Below, in pieces: positions 46,100-55,711 of a DNA stretch of 64,000 bases; within the stretch, counting starts at the first letter, position 1; every line of letters begins with the position of its first letter. The notes under the pieces were generated by a model. It was not told where the DNA came from. It saw nothing but the letters and a program-made list of their open reading frames with translations, and did no database searches. Both the position numbers and the translations under genes were made by a program. Origin of the DNA: Rhodospirillaceae bacterium. GTDB taxonomy: Bacteria; Pseudomonadota; Alphaproteobacteria; Rhodospirillales; UBA2165. Location of the stretch: NCBI GenBank assembly GCA_002723345.1, contig PBNV01000057.1, forward strand, positions 62,001 to 126,000, read 5' to 3'.

Positions 46100-47611
46100 A
46101 TGAAAATGCCGGCGCCTGATAAACAGATACTTTCCCGCCGCCGCCAAATTGTTGGCGACCTTGAAGCTATTATAGCCAGCGCGGGTGGATCGGGTTTGAC
46201 CGCAGGCAGTGTAATCTCCGACCCAATCTCACTTAAAGCCTATGAATGCGATGGCCTGTCCGCCTACCGTCAACTGCCAATGGTCGTGGTTTTACCCAAT
46301 TCGACCCACCAGGTTTCTGATATTTTGCGTTACTGTCATGAGCATCAGGTCAAAGTCGTCGCGCGTGGTTCAGGAACATCGCTCTCGGGTGGCGCACTGC
46401 CATTGGAAGACGCGGTTATGATTGGGCTCGGTAAGTTCAACAAAATTATAGAGATTGATTACGGTAATCGCTGCGTTGTGACCCAGCCCGGGGTCTCCAA
46501 TCTCGCTATCAGCGAAGCGGTGGCGGAAAAAGAATTTTATTATGCGCCGGATCCGTCCAGTCAGATCGTGTGCTCCATTGGTGGGAATGTGGCTGAAAAT
46601 TCAGGCGGTGTTCATTGCCTTAAATATGGCCTGACCACCAACAATGTTTTGGGGGCAGAAGTCGTCCTCATGAACGGCGATGTAATGCGCCTCGGAGGCA
46701 AGCATCTTGACCCTGGAGGCTACGATTTGTTGGGTGTTCTGACGGGGTCGGAAGGCCTCTTGGGTGTAATTACGGAAGTAACTGTTCGGATCCTTCGCAG
46801 ACCGGTGATTGCACGCGCCGTGCTGCTGGGCTTTTCTGAATTAGAGGCCGCCGGCGACTGCGTCGGAGCGATCATTGGCGCCGGCATCATTCCAGGGGGT
46901 ATGGAGATGATGGACAAGCCCGCCATCCACGCCACCGAAGAATTTGTTCAAGCCGGTTATCCTCTCGATGCGGAAGCATTGTTGATTGTTGAGTTGGATG
47001 GACCGCAGGTCGAAGTGGACCATTTGATTGATCGTGTTGAAGAGATAGCCAGAGGGCTCGGCGCGGATTACATGCGGATAAGTGAGAACGAAAAAGAGCG
47101 AGAGCTTTTTTGGGCCGGCAGAAAAAATGCGTTCCCTGCAGTGGGTCGCTTGTCACCAGATTATTACTGTATGGATGGGACAATTCCACGGTCGCGATTG
47201 CCGGAGGTTATCTCTCGGATGAAGGAACTCTCCAAAGAATTTGGCCTCGAGGTGGCGAACGTATTTCATGCAGGAGACGGTAATCTGCATCCTCTCATTC
47301 TCTACAATGCAAACACCCCCGGCGAGCTTGAAAAGGCAGAGAATCTTGGAGCGGAAATCCTTAAACTTTGCGTCGAAGTGGGTGGAGTGCTGACGGGGGA
47401 ACATGGAGTTGGTGTGGAAAAACGTGATTTGATGGGCACCATGTTCACAGAAACTGACCTAAATCATCAGCAACGGGTGAAGTGCAGTTTCGATCCCCAC
47501 TCCCTGCTTAATCCTGGAAAGGTCTTCCCAACACTTCACCGATGTGCGGAGCTTGGCCGTGTTCATGTTCATGGCGGCGAGACGCGTTTCCCCGACATAC
47601 CGAGATTTTAG
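46100..47611 (+). CDS. glcD: glycolate oxidase subunit GlcD (FAD-linked)
   Basis: This catalytic FAD subunit of 503 residues oxidises glycolate to glyoxylate. The VAO-type FAD-binding loop is RGSGTSLSGGALPL. The C-terminal signatures are FHAGDGNLHPLILY, GGVLTGEHGVGVEKR and FDPHSLLNPGKVFP. It is first of glcD-glcE-glcF; an AGAGAGGA ribosome binding site precedes the ATG. The rpmJ terminator upstream isolates the operon. Confidence 0.95.
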   Translation: MKMPAPDKQILSRRRQIVGDLEAIIASAGGSGLTAGSVISDPISLKAYECDGLSAYRQLPMVVVLPNSTHQVSDILRYCHEHQVKVVARGSGTSLSGGALPLEDAVMIGLGKFNKIIEIDYGNRCVVTQPGVSNLAISEAVAEKEFYYAPDPSSQIVCSIGGNVAENSGGVHCLKYGLTTNNVLGAEVVLMNGDVMRLGGKHLDPGGYDLLGVLTGSEGLLGVITEVTVRILRRPVIARAVLLGFSELEAAGDCVGAIIGAGIIPGGMEMMDKPAIHATEEFVQAGYPLDAEALLIVELDGPQVEVDHLIDRVEEIARGLGADYMRISENEKERELFWAGRKNAFPAVGRLSPDYYCMDGTIPRSRLPEVISRMKELSKEFGLEVANVFHAGDGNLHPLILYNANTPGELEKAENLGAEILKLCVEVGGVLTGEHGVGVEKRDLMGTMFTETDLNHQQRVKCSFDPHSLLNPGKVFPTLHRCAELGRVHVHGGETRFPDIPRF

Positions 47612-47628
47612 CCTTCCGCCGTCCTGTA

Positions 47629-48846
47629 ATGACCAACCAACTGTTTAAGCCGGAAACCACAGAGGACCTTCAAGATATTGTCAACGAGGCCAGGGAGCAA
47701 TCGCGGCCTTTGTTAATTCAGGGTGGGGGCACAAAAACCGGTTGGGGCCACACACCAATGGCAGGAGATCGGGTTGAGACAAAAAAATTCGCCGGCATCG
47801 ATCTTTATGAACCTGCGGAACTCGTTCTCACGGCAAAATCAGGTACACCGATTTCTGATATTGAAGAATTGCTGGCCGATCATGCCCAGCATCTAGCTTT
47901 TGAACCACCGGATTTCCGGGGGCTATACGGCACAGTGCGGTCTTCACAGACATTAGGCGGCATTGTGGCGTGCAATTTGTCAGGATCTAGGCGCATTCAA
48001 GCAGGCGCCGCCAGAGATCATCTATTAGGTTTTGAAGCTGTAAGCGGCAGAGGAGAATTGTTCAAATCCGGCGGCCGGGTGGTTAAAAATGTGACCGGGT
48101 TTGATTTATCGAAACTGATGGCAGGGTCATTTGGAACATTGGCAGTTATGACCTCTCTCTCCGTCAAAGTTATGCCGGCTCCTGAGAAAACTCGAACGCT
48201 GTTGATATTAGGTCTTGATGAAACACAGGCGGTCCGCGCTATGACTACGGCGTTGCAGAGCCCACACGAGGTCAATGCCGCAGCATATCTTGCTGCGACA
48301 CAAGGGCGCCGTTCTTCCGTAAGCTATGTGTCCGGCGCGGGCCAGGCTATCACAGCCCTGCGTATCCAGGGGCCCGGACCCTCAGTCTCTGCCCGGCTCG
48401 AGGAATTATATCGCTTGCTCAGTGATGCTGGCGACATTGAAGAGCTTCATGCTCATAATTCAAAAATACTCTGGCAGGAGATTGGCAACGTCGCGCCTTT
48501 GCTGCCTAATCGCACTGCCGCGATCTGGCGAATGTCGCTTCCTCCCACCTCAAGTCCCGCGGTCGCCGCACGCCTGAAAACATTGGAGGGTGCTGAGATA
48601 TATTTGGATTGGGGTGGCGGGCTTGTGTGGTTTGCGGTTCCTGATTGTGGAGACGCAGACGCTAAATTTGTTCGGGCATGTCTGGAAGAGTGCGGCGGAC
48701 ACGCCACGCTGATGCGTTCCACCGAAGAAGCCAAGGCATGTGTGCCTGTATTCCAGCCCCAGTCCACGGAGATCGCAGCATTAACAATGTCTCTAAAATC
48801 TAATTTTGATCCAGCCGGTATCTTGAACCCCGGTCGGATGGGTTAG
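47629..48846 (+). CDS. glcE: glycolate oxidase FAD-binding subunit GlcE
   Basis: The gene encodes 405 residues with a truncated FAD-binding domain (LIQGGGTKTGWG, GTVRSSQTLGGIVACNLSGSRR, GGRVVKNVTGFDLSKLMAGS) typical of GlcE. The start is ATG 47629, 17 bases after the glcD stop. The frame upstream to 47542 overlaps glcD and is not used. The C-terminus (FDPAGILNPGRMG) matches family proteins. Confidence 0.94.
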   Translation: MTNQLFKPETTEDLQDIVNEAREQSRPLLIQGGGTKTGWGHTPMAGDRVETKKFAGIDLYEPAELVLTAKSGTPISDIEELLADHAQHLAFEPPDFRGLYGTVRSSQTLGGIVACNLSGSRRIQAGAARDHLLGFEAVSGRGELFKSGGRVVKNVTGFDLSKLMAGSFGTLAVMTSLSVKVMPAPEKTRTLLILGLDETQAVRAMTTALQSPHEVNAAAYLAATQGRRSSVSYVSGAGQAITALRIQGPGPSVSARLEELYRLLSDAGDIEELHAHNSKILWQEIGNVAPLLPNRTAAIWRMSLPPTSSPAVAARLKTLEGAEIYLDWGGGLVWFAVPDCGDADAKFVRACLEECGGHATLMRSTEEAKACVPVFQPQSTEIAALTMSLKSNFDPAGILNPGRMG

Positions 48847-48855
48847 GAACACCCC

Positions 48856-50145
48856 ATGCAGACAAATTTCTCATTAGATCAACTAGCCCGCCCTGATCTA
48901 AAGGAAATGGAGACCATTCTTCGGAAATGCGTTCACTGTGGGTTTTGCCTGCCTGCATGTCCCACATACAGCATTCTAGGAGATGAACGTGACAGTCCGC
49001 GGGGACGCATTTATCTCATAAAGGATCTCATTGAGAGTGAGGGGGCCTCAGTGGATGCCGTTGCGCCTCATATCGATAAATGCCTCTCCTGCTTGGCGTG
49101 CACGACTGTTTGCCCGTCTGGTGTGGATTACCGGCATTACGTGGACTATGCTCGGAAGCAGATAGAGGGGCTCTATCGCCGGCCCCTTGGTGACAAGATT
49201 TTTAGAAAGCTGTTGGGCCGGTTAATTTCAAGTCCAGGGCTTTTTCGGCCCGCGCTTCTATGGGCTCGGTATCTGAAGCCATTTGCCGGCCTGGCAAGCC
49301 GCAGGTTCGCACCCGCGCTTGGCATGGCGCCGAGGAGGGTTGCTGCGAAACAAATTCTGACCGGCCGCCATGTGTATCTGGCCGAGGGTGTTAAACGCCA
49401 GCGCGTGGCGTTACTGGCGGGCTGTGCCCAGCAGGTGCTTCGGCCCTCCATTAACCAATCGACCATCCGCGTTCTCAACCGGCTTGGATGTGATGTCGTC
49501 GTAGTTTATGGAGAGGGGTGCTGTGGCGCCTTGGTCCATCACCTTGGCGAAGAGAGTGCGTCCCGTGATCGCGCTCGAGCATTAATTAAAGCATGGGAAC
49601 AGGAGCAAAACCAAGAGGGTTTGGATGCCATTATTGTCAACACATCCGGTTGTGGCTCTCATGTCAAAGATTTTGGGCACCTCTTGAAGGATGATGACGA
49701 GTGGAGAGCACCGGCTATGCGTGTGGCGTCTCTGACAAAAGACGTCTCTGAAATCATCGATGAGTTGGGCCTGCCGAAACGTGGCGCTGTCGGAGATGGT
49801 GTCCGGGTTGCCTATCACGCGCCTTGTACCCTCTTGCACGGTCAAAAAATCGACACGCTTCCAGAACGCTTGCTCGAACAGGCGGGGTTTGTGATGATGC
49901 CCGTGAAGGAGAAACATTTCTGCTGTGGGTCTGCCGGCATTTACAACCTCGTCCAGCCTGAGATCGCCGACATGCTCAAAGAGAGACGACAGCAGACACT
50001 CCAAGATATGCCCGTCGAGTTTGTTGCGACCGGAAACATCGGCTGCCAGCGTCAGCTTCAATCCGGCCTGGAGACGCCGGTCGTTCACATGATAGAGTTG
50101 CTGGATTGGGCATTGGGCGGTTCAAAGCCACCGCTGATAAAATAA
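48856..50145 (+). CDS. glcF: glycolate oxidase iron-sulfur subunit GlcF
   Basis: The gene encodes 429 residues. Two ferredoxin-type sites are CVHCGFCLPACP and CLSCLACTTVCPSG. These are followed by two CCG-domain motifs (GEGCCGALVHHLG and HFCCGSAGIYNL). It passes electrons from the flavin subunits to the respiratory chain. It starts nine bases after glcE and completes the operon. Confidence 0.95.
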   Translation: MQTNFSLDQLARPDLKEMETILRKCVHCGFCLPACPTYSILGDERDSPRGRIYLIKDLIESEGASVDAVAPHIDKCLSCLACTTVCPSGVDYRHYVDYARKQIEGLYRRPLGDKIFRKLLGRLISSPGLFRPALLWARYLKPFAGLASRRFAPALGMAPRRVAAKQILTGRHVYLAEGVKRQRVALLAGCAQQVLRPSINQSTIRVLNRLGCDVVVVYGEGCCGALVHHLGEESASRDRARALIKAWEQEQNQEGLDAIIVNTSGCGSHVKDFGHLLKDDDEWRAPAMRVASLTKDVSEIIDELGLPKRGAVGDGVRVAYHAPCTLLHGQKIDTLPERLLEQAGFVMMPVKEKHFCCGSAGIYNLVQPEIADMLKERRQQTLQDMPVEFVATGNIGCQRQLQSGLETPVVHMIELLDWALGGSKPPLIK

Positions 50146-50396
50146 TTGTACGATTGGTCCCAAGTCTGAAAATTGAGCCATGAGCGAGGGTCTCTCTTGC
50201 TTGCCTGGTAAACGAATCTGCATCTCCGACCGGGATAGGATGCAACTTTTACGGGATATACCTTAATCAAGTCCTATTGGTATGGGTAATTTTTCCGGCG
50301 ACATTTATCTTGAAGCCAACGATAAGAACATCGACAAAAATATTTCAACATTAGCCATAGTTCGCGCAAAAAAAAAATTACACGTGGACTAGTTGC
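50146..50396. other. intergenic stretch between convergent genes
   Basis: There are about 250 bases. A 36-codon plus-strand frame (50282-50392, MGNFSGDIYLEANDK...) lacks a ribosome binding site and ends in a lysine run encoded by ten A. It is probably not a gene. Confidence 0.4.
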
Positions 50397-51524
50397 TTAA
50401 TATCCCATCATACCAAATAGGCCCTGGGCGGGAGAGGGGCCAGCCGAGAGGGCAACCATGTTTTCGACCAACCCGTTATTCAGGCTCGAGAGTAAATTTA
50501 TATTATCTAGAGCGAGCCGGAGTTTCACATCAGCGGCTTTAGAGAGAGCCTTAGAGGCATCCAATTCTTCAGCCCTGATCCGATCTTTCTCATCTTCAAA
50601 GTTTTCTATTTTTGAATTAACAAGATCGATCCGCCCTTCCAGGAGTGCCGCGTCGGCGATAATCGATGCGCCCTTTCTAGACAGTGTAATCAAAGCAGCA
50701 TCAACGTCATTAATTGCCGTTTGCACGGACGTGTCGTCGGCAAAATTGTCGTAATATTGGGACTGCAAAAGTCCGAGGCCCGCTCGCGTGAGCGAGCCGG
50801 AGAGTGATCCCGATCCACCGTAAGTTATGGCGCCAGTGGCGGCGTCGTAACTGTCGATAGTCAGCCCCTCAGCGGGTACGGACAAGCCTGTCCTCTCTCC
50901 TGAACCATCGTTTTTGTATTGATAGAATGTGTTGGCTCCAGCATCTAGGCGCCAATTCAAACCGCCGGCGTCCGTGACTTGAAAGTCAATGCCGAGGAAG
51001 GTGCCCTCAATAACGGCGAACCCTGCACCTTTGTCACTGGTGGGGGTAAAAATTGTGTCTGTCTTCCAATCGGGCCCTTGTGTGTTACCAACGAGATTGA
51101 CGTTTCTGTATCCATCGACCGTTACGTTAGCGCCACTTACTTTTGAATTAATGCTTTGGATAAAACCATCGAAGACGCTGGCGGTAGCTGCTCGATCTGT
51201 GCCCGAGGTTGATCCCAATAATCGTGTGAGCTCTGTCTTGGCGCTAGTTAGATATGACTCGGCCCATTCAAGAGCACTTCGGGCTTTATTTGCTGCCGCG
51301 ACATTATCAGCGACCTTGTCTTTGAATTTGGTCATTCGTGCGATTTCCTTAGAGGCTCGCACATAGTCCGCACGTTCGAAGTCAATAGCGACAGAAGCGC
51401 GCTCTTCGCGATTTCGTTCGATCAACTGCTTGGTAATAAGTACAATAGCATCTTGGGAATTGAACTCATTACGCGCCAAATGAGTATTTATAATTTCGGT
51501 TATAGACCCGGAAATCGCTGCCAT
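50397..51524 (-). CDS. flagellin-like filament protein, orphan
   Basis: The gene encodes 375 residues with flagellin-like architecture: a long N-terminal helical region (DFERADYVRASKEIARM, AANKARSALEWAESYLTSAK) and a variable Gly/Ser/Asp-rich beta middle (residues about 130-250). It closes with C-terminal helices (LLEGRIDLVNSKIENFEDEKDRIRAEE). It has no cysteine, no signal peptide and no flagellar genes nearby. Sequence at both ends departs from textbook flagellin, so it may be a distant flagellin, a hook-associated-like protein or another helical-bundle filament. Confidence 0.6.
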   Translation of the reverse strand: MAAISGSITEIINTHLARNEFNSQDAIVLITKQLIERNREERASVAIDFERADYVRASKEIARMTKFKDKVADNVAAANKARSALEWAESYLTSAKTELTRLLGSTSGTDRAATASVFDGFIQSINSKVSGANVTVDGYRNVNLVGNTQGPDWKTDTIFTPTSDKGAGFAVIEGTFLGIDFQVTDAGGLNWRLDAGANTFYQYKNDGSGERTGLSVPAEGLTIDSYDAATGAITYGGSGSLSGSLTRAGLGLLQSQYYDNFADDTSVQTAINDVDAALITLSRKGASIIADAALLEGRIDLVNSKIENFEDEKDRIRAEELDASKALSKAADVKLRLALDNINLLSSLNNGLVENMVALSAGPSPAQGLFGMMGY

Positions 51525-51757
51525 TTAGCCTCTGCCTTGAGTTGCTATCCTTGATTGCAGTATATCGTTGTGCACACTTTGTTGGTATCAAATATAGATT
51601 AATGCCGCGTAAACTAGTTATTTGCCAGGCAAAGGGATGGCTTAAACCATTTGAGATCGGCTCAGCTCTCTTGTGATCTTAACCTCGTCCTCATGTCTTC
51701 ACAAATCAATACGTGGTCAAAAAATGCCCAGACAGAGGCTTAAAGGAGTCATTTCGC

Positions 51758-52462
51758 ATGGGTGGACAAGATGTTGTCATTATTGTCGGTGCGGGTTCCG
51801 GGCTAAGCGCCTCTCTGGCCCGACGGTTTTCCCGAGCCGGGATGAAAGTCGCACTAGCAGCGCGAGATACTGAAAAGCTGGCAGGTATTCAATCTGAGAC
51901 AGGGGCGCACTTGTATGCCTGTGATACGGTGGAGCCTGATCAGGTGAATACTCTGTTTGATACGGTGGTGCGTGACCTGGGAACGCCAACCGTTGTCGTC
52001 TCAAATGCCAGCTCACGGGTCCGGGGCGCAATAACGGAGATTGATCCGGACGAAGTCAAGAGAGCGTTGCTTATCACGACATATGGTGGGTTTTTAGTGG
52101 GCCAGGCCGCCGCCAAACTGATGGTGCCGGGCGGCGGCGGAACAATTATGTTCACGGGGGCTTCTGCCGGTGTAAAAGGTTTTCCGATGTCTGCCACATT
52201 TGCGATGGGTAAGTTTGGTCTGCGCGGATTGGCTCAAAGTATGGCCCGTGAGCTTCATCCCAAAAACGTGCATGTGGTGCATGTAGTTGTTGATGGCGGC
52301 ATTCGGAATACCAGCCGAGGGCGTGTGGAAGGGCCAGATGATGACCCGGACAAATGGCTCGATCCCGAAGCGATCGCAGAGACGTACTATCATCTCCACA
52401 CCCAACACCGGAGTTCTTGGTCATGGGAGATTGAGGTTAGGCCGTGGGTTGAGAAATTTTAG
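51758..52462 (+). CDS. short-chain dehydrogenase/reductase, atypical active site
   Basis: The gene encodes 234 residues. The nucleotide-binding motif is VGAGSGLSASLARRF, and SNASSR stands at the usual NAG position. In place of YxxxK the sequence reads FAMGK, so the catalytic tyrosine is replaced by Phe. AAAGGAG precedes ATG 51758. It may be a divergent SDR with altered chemistry or a non-enzymatic NAD-binding protein. It is divergent from the flagellin-like gene. Confidence 0.88.
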   Translation: MGGQDVVIIVGAGSGLSASLARRFSRAGMKVALAARDTEKLAGIQSETGAHLYACDTVEPDQVNTLFDTVVRDLGTPTVVVSNASSRVRGAITEIDPDEVKRALLITTYGGFLVGQAAAKLMVPGGGGTIMFTGASAGVKGFPMSATFAMGKFGLRGLAQSMARELHPKNVHVVHVVVDGGIRNTSRGRVEGPDDDPDKWLDPEAIAETYYHLHTQHRSSWSWEIEVRPWVEKF

Positions 52463-52466
52463 CAGG

Positions 52467-52709
52467 CTACATGCCGAGGGCGTTTTTATAGAGGTCTAAC
52501 AGTTCTTCTTGTTCCCGACGGTCTGCAGTATTCATTTTCCGGAGGCGCACAATTTGACGCATAATTTTGATATCAAAGCCGCCAGATTTGGCTTCGGAGT
52601 AAACCTCTTTGATGTCTTCAGAAAGTGCTGCTTTTTCTTCCTCCAAGCGTTCCAAACGCTCGACAAATGATTGCAACCGTTCCGATGCGATGCCCCCGAC
52701 GTCGGTCAT
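52467..52709 (-). CDS. gapR: GapR family nucleoid-associated protein (DUF2312)
   Basis: The gene encodes 80 residues, entirely helical: RLQSFVERLERLEEEKAALSEDIKEV and SGGFDIKIMRQIVRLRKM match the GapR/DUF2312 family. In Caulobacter GapR binds AT-rich, overtwisted DNA ahead of replication forks and helps topoisomerases. The family is almost confined to Alphaproteobacteria and so supports the lineage call. It is convergent with the SDR gene, four bases away. Confidence 0.95.
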   Translation of the reverse strand: MTDVGGIASERLQSFVERLERLEEEKAALSEDIKEVYSEAKSGGFDIKIMRQIVRLRKMNTADRREQEELLDLYKNALGM

Positions 52710-52810
52710 TATTTTCTCCCAGGCTTATGTGTACTAGATTGAAGAGTGGAGAAGATACTTGTAACGTTATTTTGGAGCAAGCGCCTCCCATTACCAACAA
52801 ATCTCATTGT

Positions 52811-53593
52811 TTAATAATACCGAGTTCTCAGCACATCTGGGTCATTCAGAATGACCGTGATTATGCCGGCTAGCAGATTGGCCCAGCCGTGAACTTGATC
52901 CTCTGACTGGACTAGGTCTTGCCGGATTTCAATTGCGCAATTGGCATATCCATAAGCGCCAGCGTGAATGTCTAACGTGTGAGCGTATTGTTTACCGGAG
53001 TAAGGTTTATTGTCGCCAACGACCAGATTATGAGACGGATGTTCCAATGTTTCGATAAGCGGTCCGGCTATTCTAGGGTCTCTATTCCATAGAACACCGA
53101 TATGCCAGGGCCGCGCCTCACCGATCATATGGGGTGTGAAGGTATGGATGGAAAACAGTCCCGGGGATACTCCGGCAGAGCACTCGTGTGATAAAAGATC
53201 AGCCAGGCGCTCGTGATACGGATCATAAAGATCCTGCTTTCTTGACGCCCGTTCCGGTGCAGTCAGATTTTGGTTTCCCGGAATGGTTGTTTGATCACTG
53301 ACGATTGGAATAGATGCGGGATCATTGGGGTCTCTGTTAAGATCTATTACCAGGCGCGAGAATCTGGCGAGAATAGCGGGCGCCTGGAGTATTTCTGACA
53401 ATCGTCGCGTGACGGCGGCGGCCCCAATATCCCACGCAATGTGACCTTGAAGGTTCGCTGGTGCCAGGCCCAAATTATTGAGGGATGCCGGGATCGTATT
53501 GCTCGCGTGATCACAAGCCAATACCAGAGGGGCTTTGACGCCGGAATTAATGATGTGAAAAGTTTCCGACTCGGAAGGGTTCAATATTCCCAC
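52811..53593 (-). CDS. N-formylglutamate amidohydrolase family protein (second copy)
   Basis: The gene encodes 260 residues: LVLACDHASNTIPASLNNLGL at the start, then HIAWDIGAAAVTRRLSE and RLVIDLNRDPNDPASIP, the pattern of the shorter FGase branch. It differs strongly from the 304-residue protein at 32.6-33.5 kb, so this is an ancient paralogue rather than a recent duplicate. The likely role is hydrolysis of N-formyl amino acids. Confidence 0.9.
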   Translation of the reverse strand: MGILNPSESETFHIINSGVKAPLVLACDHASNTIPASLNNLGLAPANLQGHIAWDIGAAAVTRRLSEILQAPAILARFSRLVIDLNRDPNDPASIPIVSDQTTIPGNQNLTAPERASRKQDLYDPYHERLADLLSHECSAGVSPGLFSIHTFTPHMIGEARPWHIGVLWNRDPRIAGPLIETLEHPSHNLVVGDNKPYSGKQYAHTLDIHAGAYGYANCAIEIRQDLVQSEDQVHGWANLLAGIITVILNDPDVLRTRYY

Positions 53594-53717
53594 GGGCCAA
53601 GGCTCTCAATAAGTCCGAATGAACCATCTTAGAATATCAAATATGTTTACCCATGAAGAGCCCGAGGTCAAAATCTAACTGGCGGGCCCTTGCTCTGAAA
53701 ACTATAACTCGGGGGCC

Positions 53718-54614
53718 ATGTCTCACTCAAATCGCTCCACCAGCTCGCAACACGTCGCCTTTGTAGCACTTTTGCTGGGGGCTGGCGCGATCGCTTTTTC
53801 ACCGATTTTCGTTCGGCTCAGCGAGTTAGGGCCGTTTGCCACGGCATTTTATCGTGTCGCGCTCGCGCTTCCGGCTTTTTGGGTTTGGATGGCATTGCCC
53901 CGGTCAAAGGTGGGCCTAGCCAGGACGCCCTCCACCCGAGGAGATTATGCACGCCTTACCCTTGCCGGAGTGTTTTTTGCTGGTGATCTCGCGTTTTGGC
54001 ACTGGTCAATCAATTTGACGTCGGTCGCAAATTCAACCCTTCTGGCAAACGCGGCGCCTATATTCGTCACTTTGGCCGGATTTTTCCTGTTTAAACATCG
54101 GTTTTCGAAGCTTTTCCTGTTGGGGCTGGGGTGCGCCATAAGTGGCATTGGTTCTTTGATGGGAAGCAGTCTCAGGCTGGGCGGCGACCATCTCCTCGGC
54201 GATGCATTGGGTGTAATCACCGCCATGTTCTATGCGGCCTATATCCTTGCAGTTGGTAAACTGCGGGAAGAATTTTCAACGGCAACTGTTATGATGTGGA
54301 GCGGTTTGGTTTCCGGACTGATCCTCTTCGTGCTCATGTATATCACTGAAGATTCTCTGGTTGCAGGAAGTATGATGGGCTGGGTGGTCTTGCTTGGATT
54401 AGCCTTATTTTCGCATGCAGGAGGTCAAAGTCTGATCGCGTACTCACTGGCGCATTTGCCGGCGGCTTTGGGTTCCGTCGGGCTTTTACTGCAGCCTGTC
54501 TTGGCTGCGGTGCTGGCCTGGATCCTATTTGCTGAGCCTCTTGGTGCTCTTCAGGTTTTTGGCGGGGTGGCTGTTCTCGCCGGCATCTATATTACCAGGC
54601 GCGGGGCGGGGTAG
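53718..54614 (+). CDS. EamA-type (DMT family) transporter
   Basis: The gene encodes 298 residues with about ten hydrophobic helices in two EamA repeats (ALLLGAGAIAFSPIFVRLSE at the start; LGSVGLLLQPVLAAVLAW in the second). The FSPIFVRLSELGPFATAFYR and NATLLAN-like segments are common in DMT exporters. The substrate is unknown. It lies upstream of egtD with 95 bases between. Confidence 0.92.
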   Translation: MSHSNRSTSSQHVAFVALLLGAGAIAFSPIFVRLSELGPFATAFYRVALALPAFWVWMALPRSKVGLARTPSTRGDYARLTLAGVFFAGDLAFWHWSINLTSVANSTLLANAAPIFVTLAGFFLFKHRFSKLFLLGLGCAISGIGSLMGSSLRLGGDHLLGDALGVITAMFYAAYILAVGKLREEFSTATVMMWSGLVSGLILFVLMYITEDSLVAGSMMGWVVLLGLALFSHAGGQSLIAYSLAHLPAALGSVGLLLQPVLAAVLAWILFAEPLGALQVFGGVAVLAGIYITRRGAG

Positions 54615-54709
54615 CTCGGCTTGACACTTTACAAAGCGGCGACCATGGTGGCGTCACTGCCGTTTATTACATTTTGCATCAATCTAAAGACAGAGTATTA
54701 ATTAATCAA

Positions 54710-55711
54710 ATGAGCTCTCCTGCCGCTGATCGCCGAGAGACGCCAGAGGGTGTCGCGTACTTTATCGACAAAAAACCTGACCCTGCTGACTTTCTGGCGG
54801 ACGTGTTGGCAGGATTGTCCAAATCGTCAAAATCAGTGCCGCCAAAGTTTTTTTATGACGAGACCGGCTCGCATTTATTTAATAAAATTTGCGAGACACC
54901 TGAATATTATGTGACCCGGACCGAGGTAGCCCTTCTGGAAACCTATGGTGCCGAGATTTCCAGGTTAGCTGGCCCGTCAAGAGCGGTAATTGAATATGGG
55001 TGTGGCTCCAGTTTGAAAATAAACGCACTCCTCAATTGCTTAACGGATCCGGCGGAATATCTCGCCATCGACATTTCAAAGAAACATCTTTTGCAAACAG
55101 CTGAGGACATTGCCGGCACGCATCCCACCATCAGGGTAGGTGCTGTATGTGCTGACTTTTCCAGGGACCTCGATTTACCAAGGACGGTCGGAGAGGGAGG
55201 CAGGCGCCTTGCCTTCTTTCCTGGCTCCACAATTGGTAATCAAGCACCTGAGGAAGCTGAGCAGTTTCTTAAGATTGTTCGAAAAACCGTTGGGCATGAT
55301 GGAAGTTTGCTGATTGGCGTGGACCTAGAGAAAGACAGCAAAATTCTCAACGCTGCTTATAACGACAAAGATGGTCATACAGCCTCATTCAATCTGAACC
55401 TATTGCACCGGATCCGCAGTGAATTACTCGGTAAACTGAATATGTCACAGTTCCGGCATGACGCTTTTTTCAATGAGAGGCTTCATCGAGTGGAGATGCA
55501 CCTCGTGTCATTGTGCGATCAGGAAATTTCGGTGGGTGGTCAGACCTTCCATTTTGCTAACCAAGAGACAATCCACACGGAAAATTCCTATAAATACACT
55601 GTTGATCGTTTCACAGACTTGGCGATGAGTGCAGGCTTTCGTATTACCGAGACTTGGATCGATCCTGATTGTTTGTTTAGCATCCATTATTTGGAAGTCT
55701 ATGGGGGTTGA
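54710..55711 (+). CDS. egtD: L-histidine N-alpha-methyltransferase (ergothioneine synthesis)
   Basis: EgtD trimethylates histidine to hercynine with SAM. Diagnostic segments are PPKFFYDETGSHLFNKICETPEYYVTR, VIEYGCGSSLK and FPGSTIGNQ, with the C-terminal TENSYKYT substrate region. ATG 54710 (MSSPAADRRE) is chosen; TTG 54674 opens the longer frame. It gives 333 residues, near the family size. No egtB sulfoxide synthase is adjacent in this window, although the two are usually neighbours. Confidence 0.93.
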   Translation: MSSPAADRRETPEGVAYFIDKKPDPADFLADVLAGLSKSSKSVPPKFFYDETGSHLFNKICETPEYYVTRTEVALLETYGAEISRLAGPSRAVIEYGCGSSLKINALLNCLTDPAEYLAIDISKKHLLQTAEDIAGTHPTIRVGAVCADFSRDLDLPRTVGEGGRRLAFFPGSTIGNQAPEEAEQFLKIVRKTVGHDGSLLIGVDLEKDSKILNAAYNDKDGHTASFNLNLLHRIRSELLGKLNMSQFRHDAFFNERLHRVEMHLVSLCDQEISVGGQTFHFANQETIHTENSYKYTVDRFTDLAMSAGFRITETWIDPDCLFSIHYLEVYGG

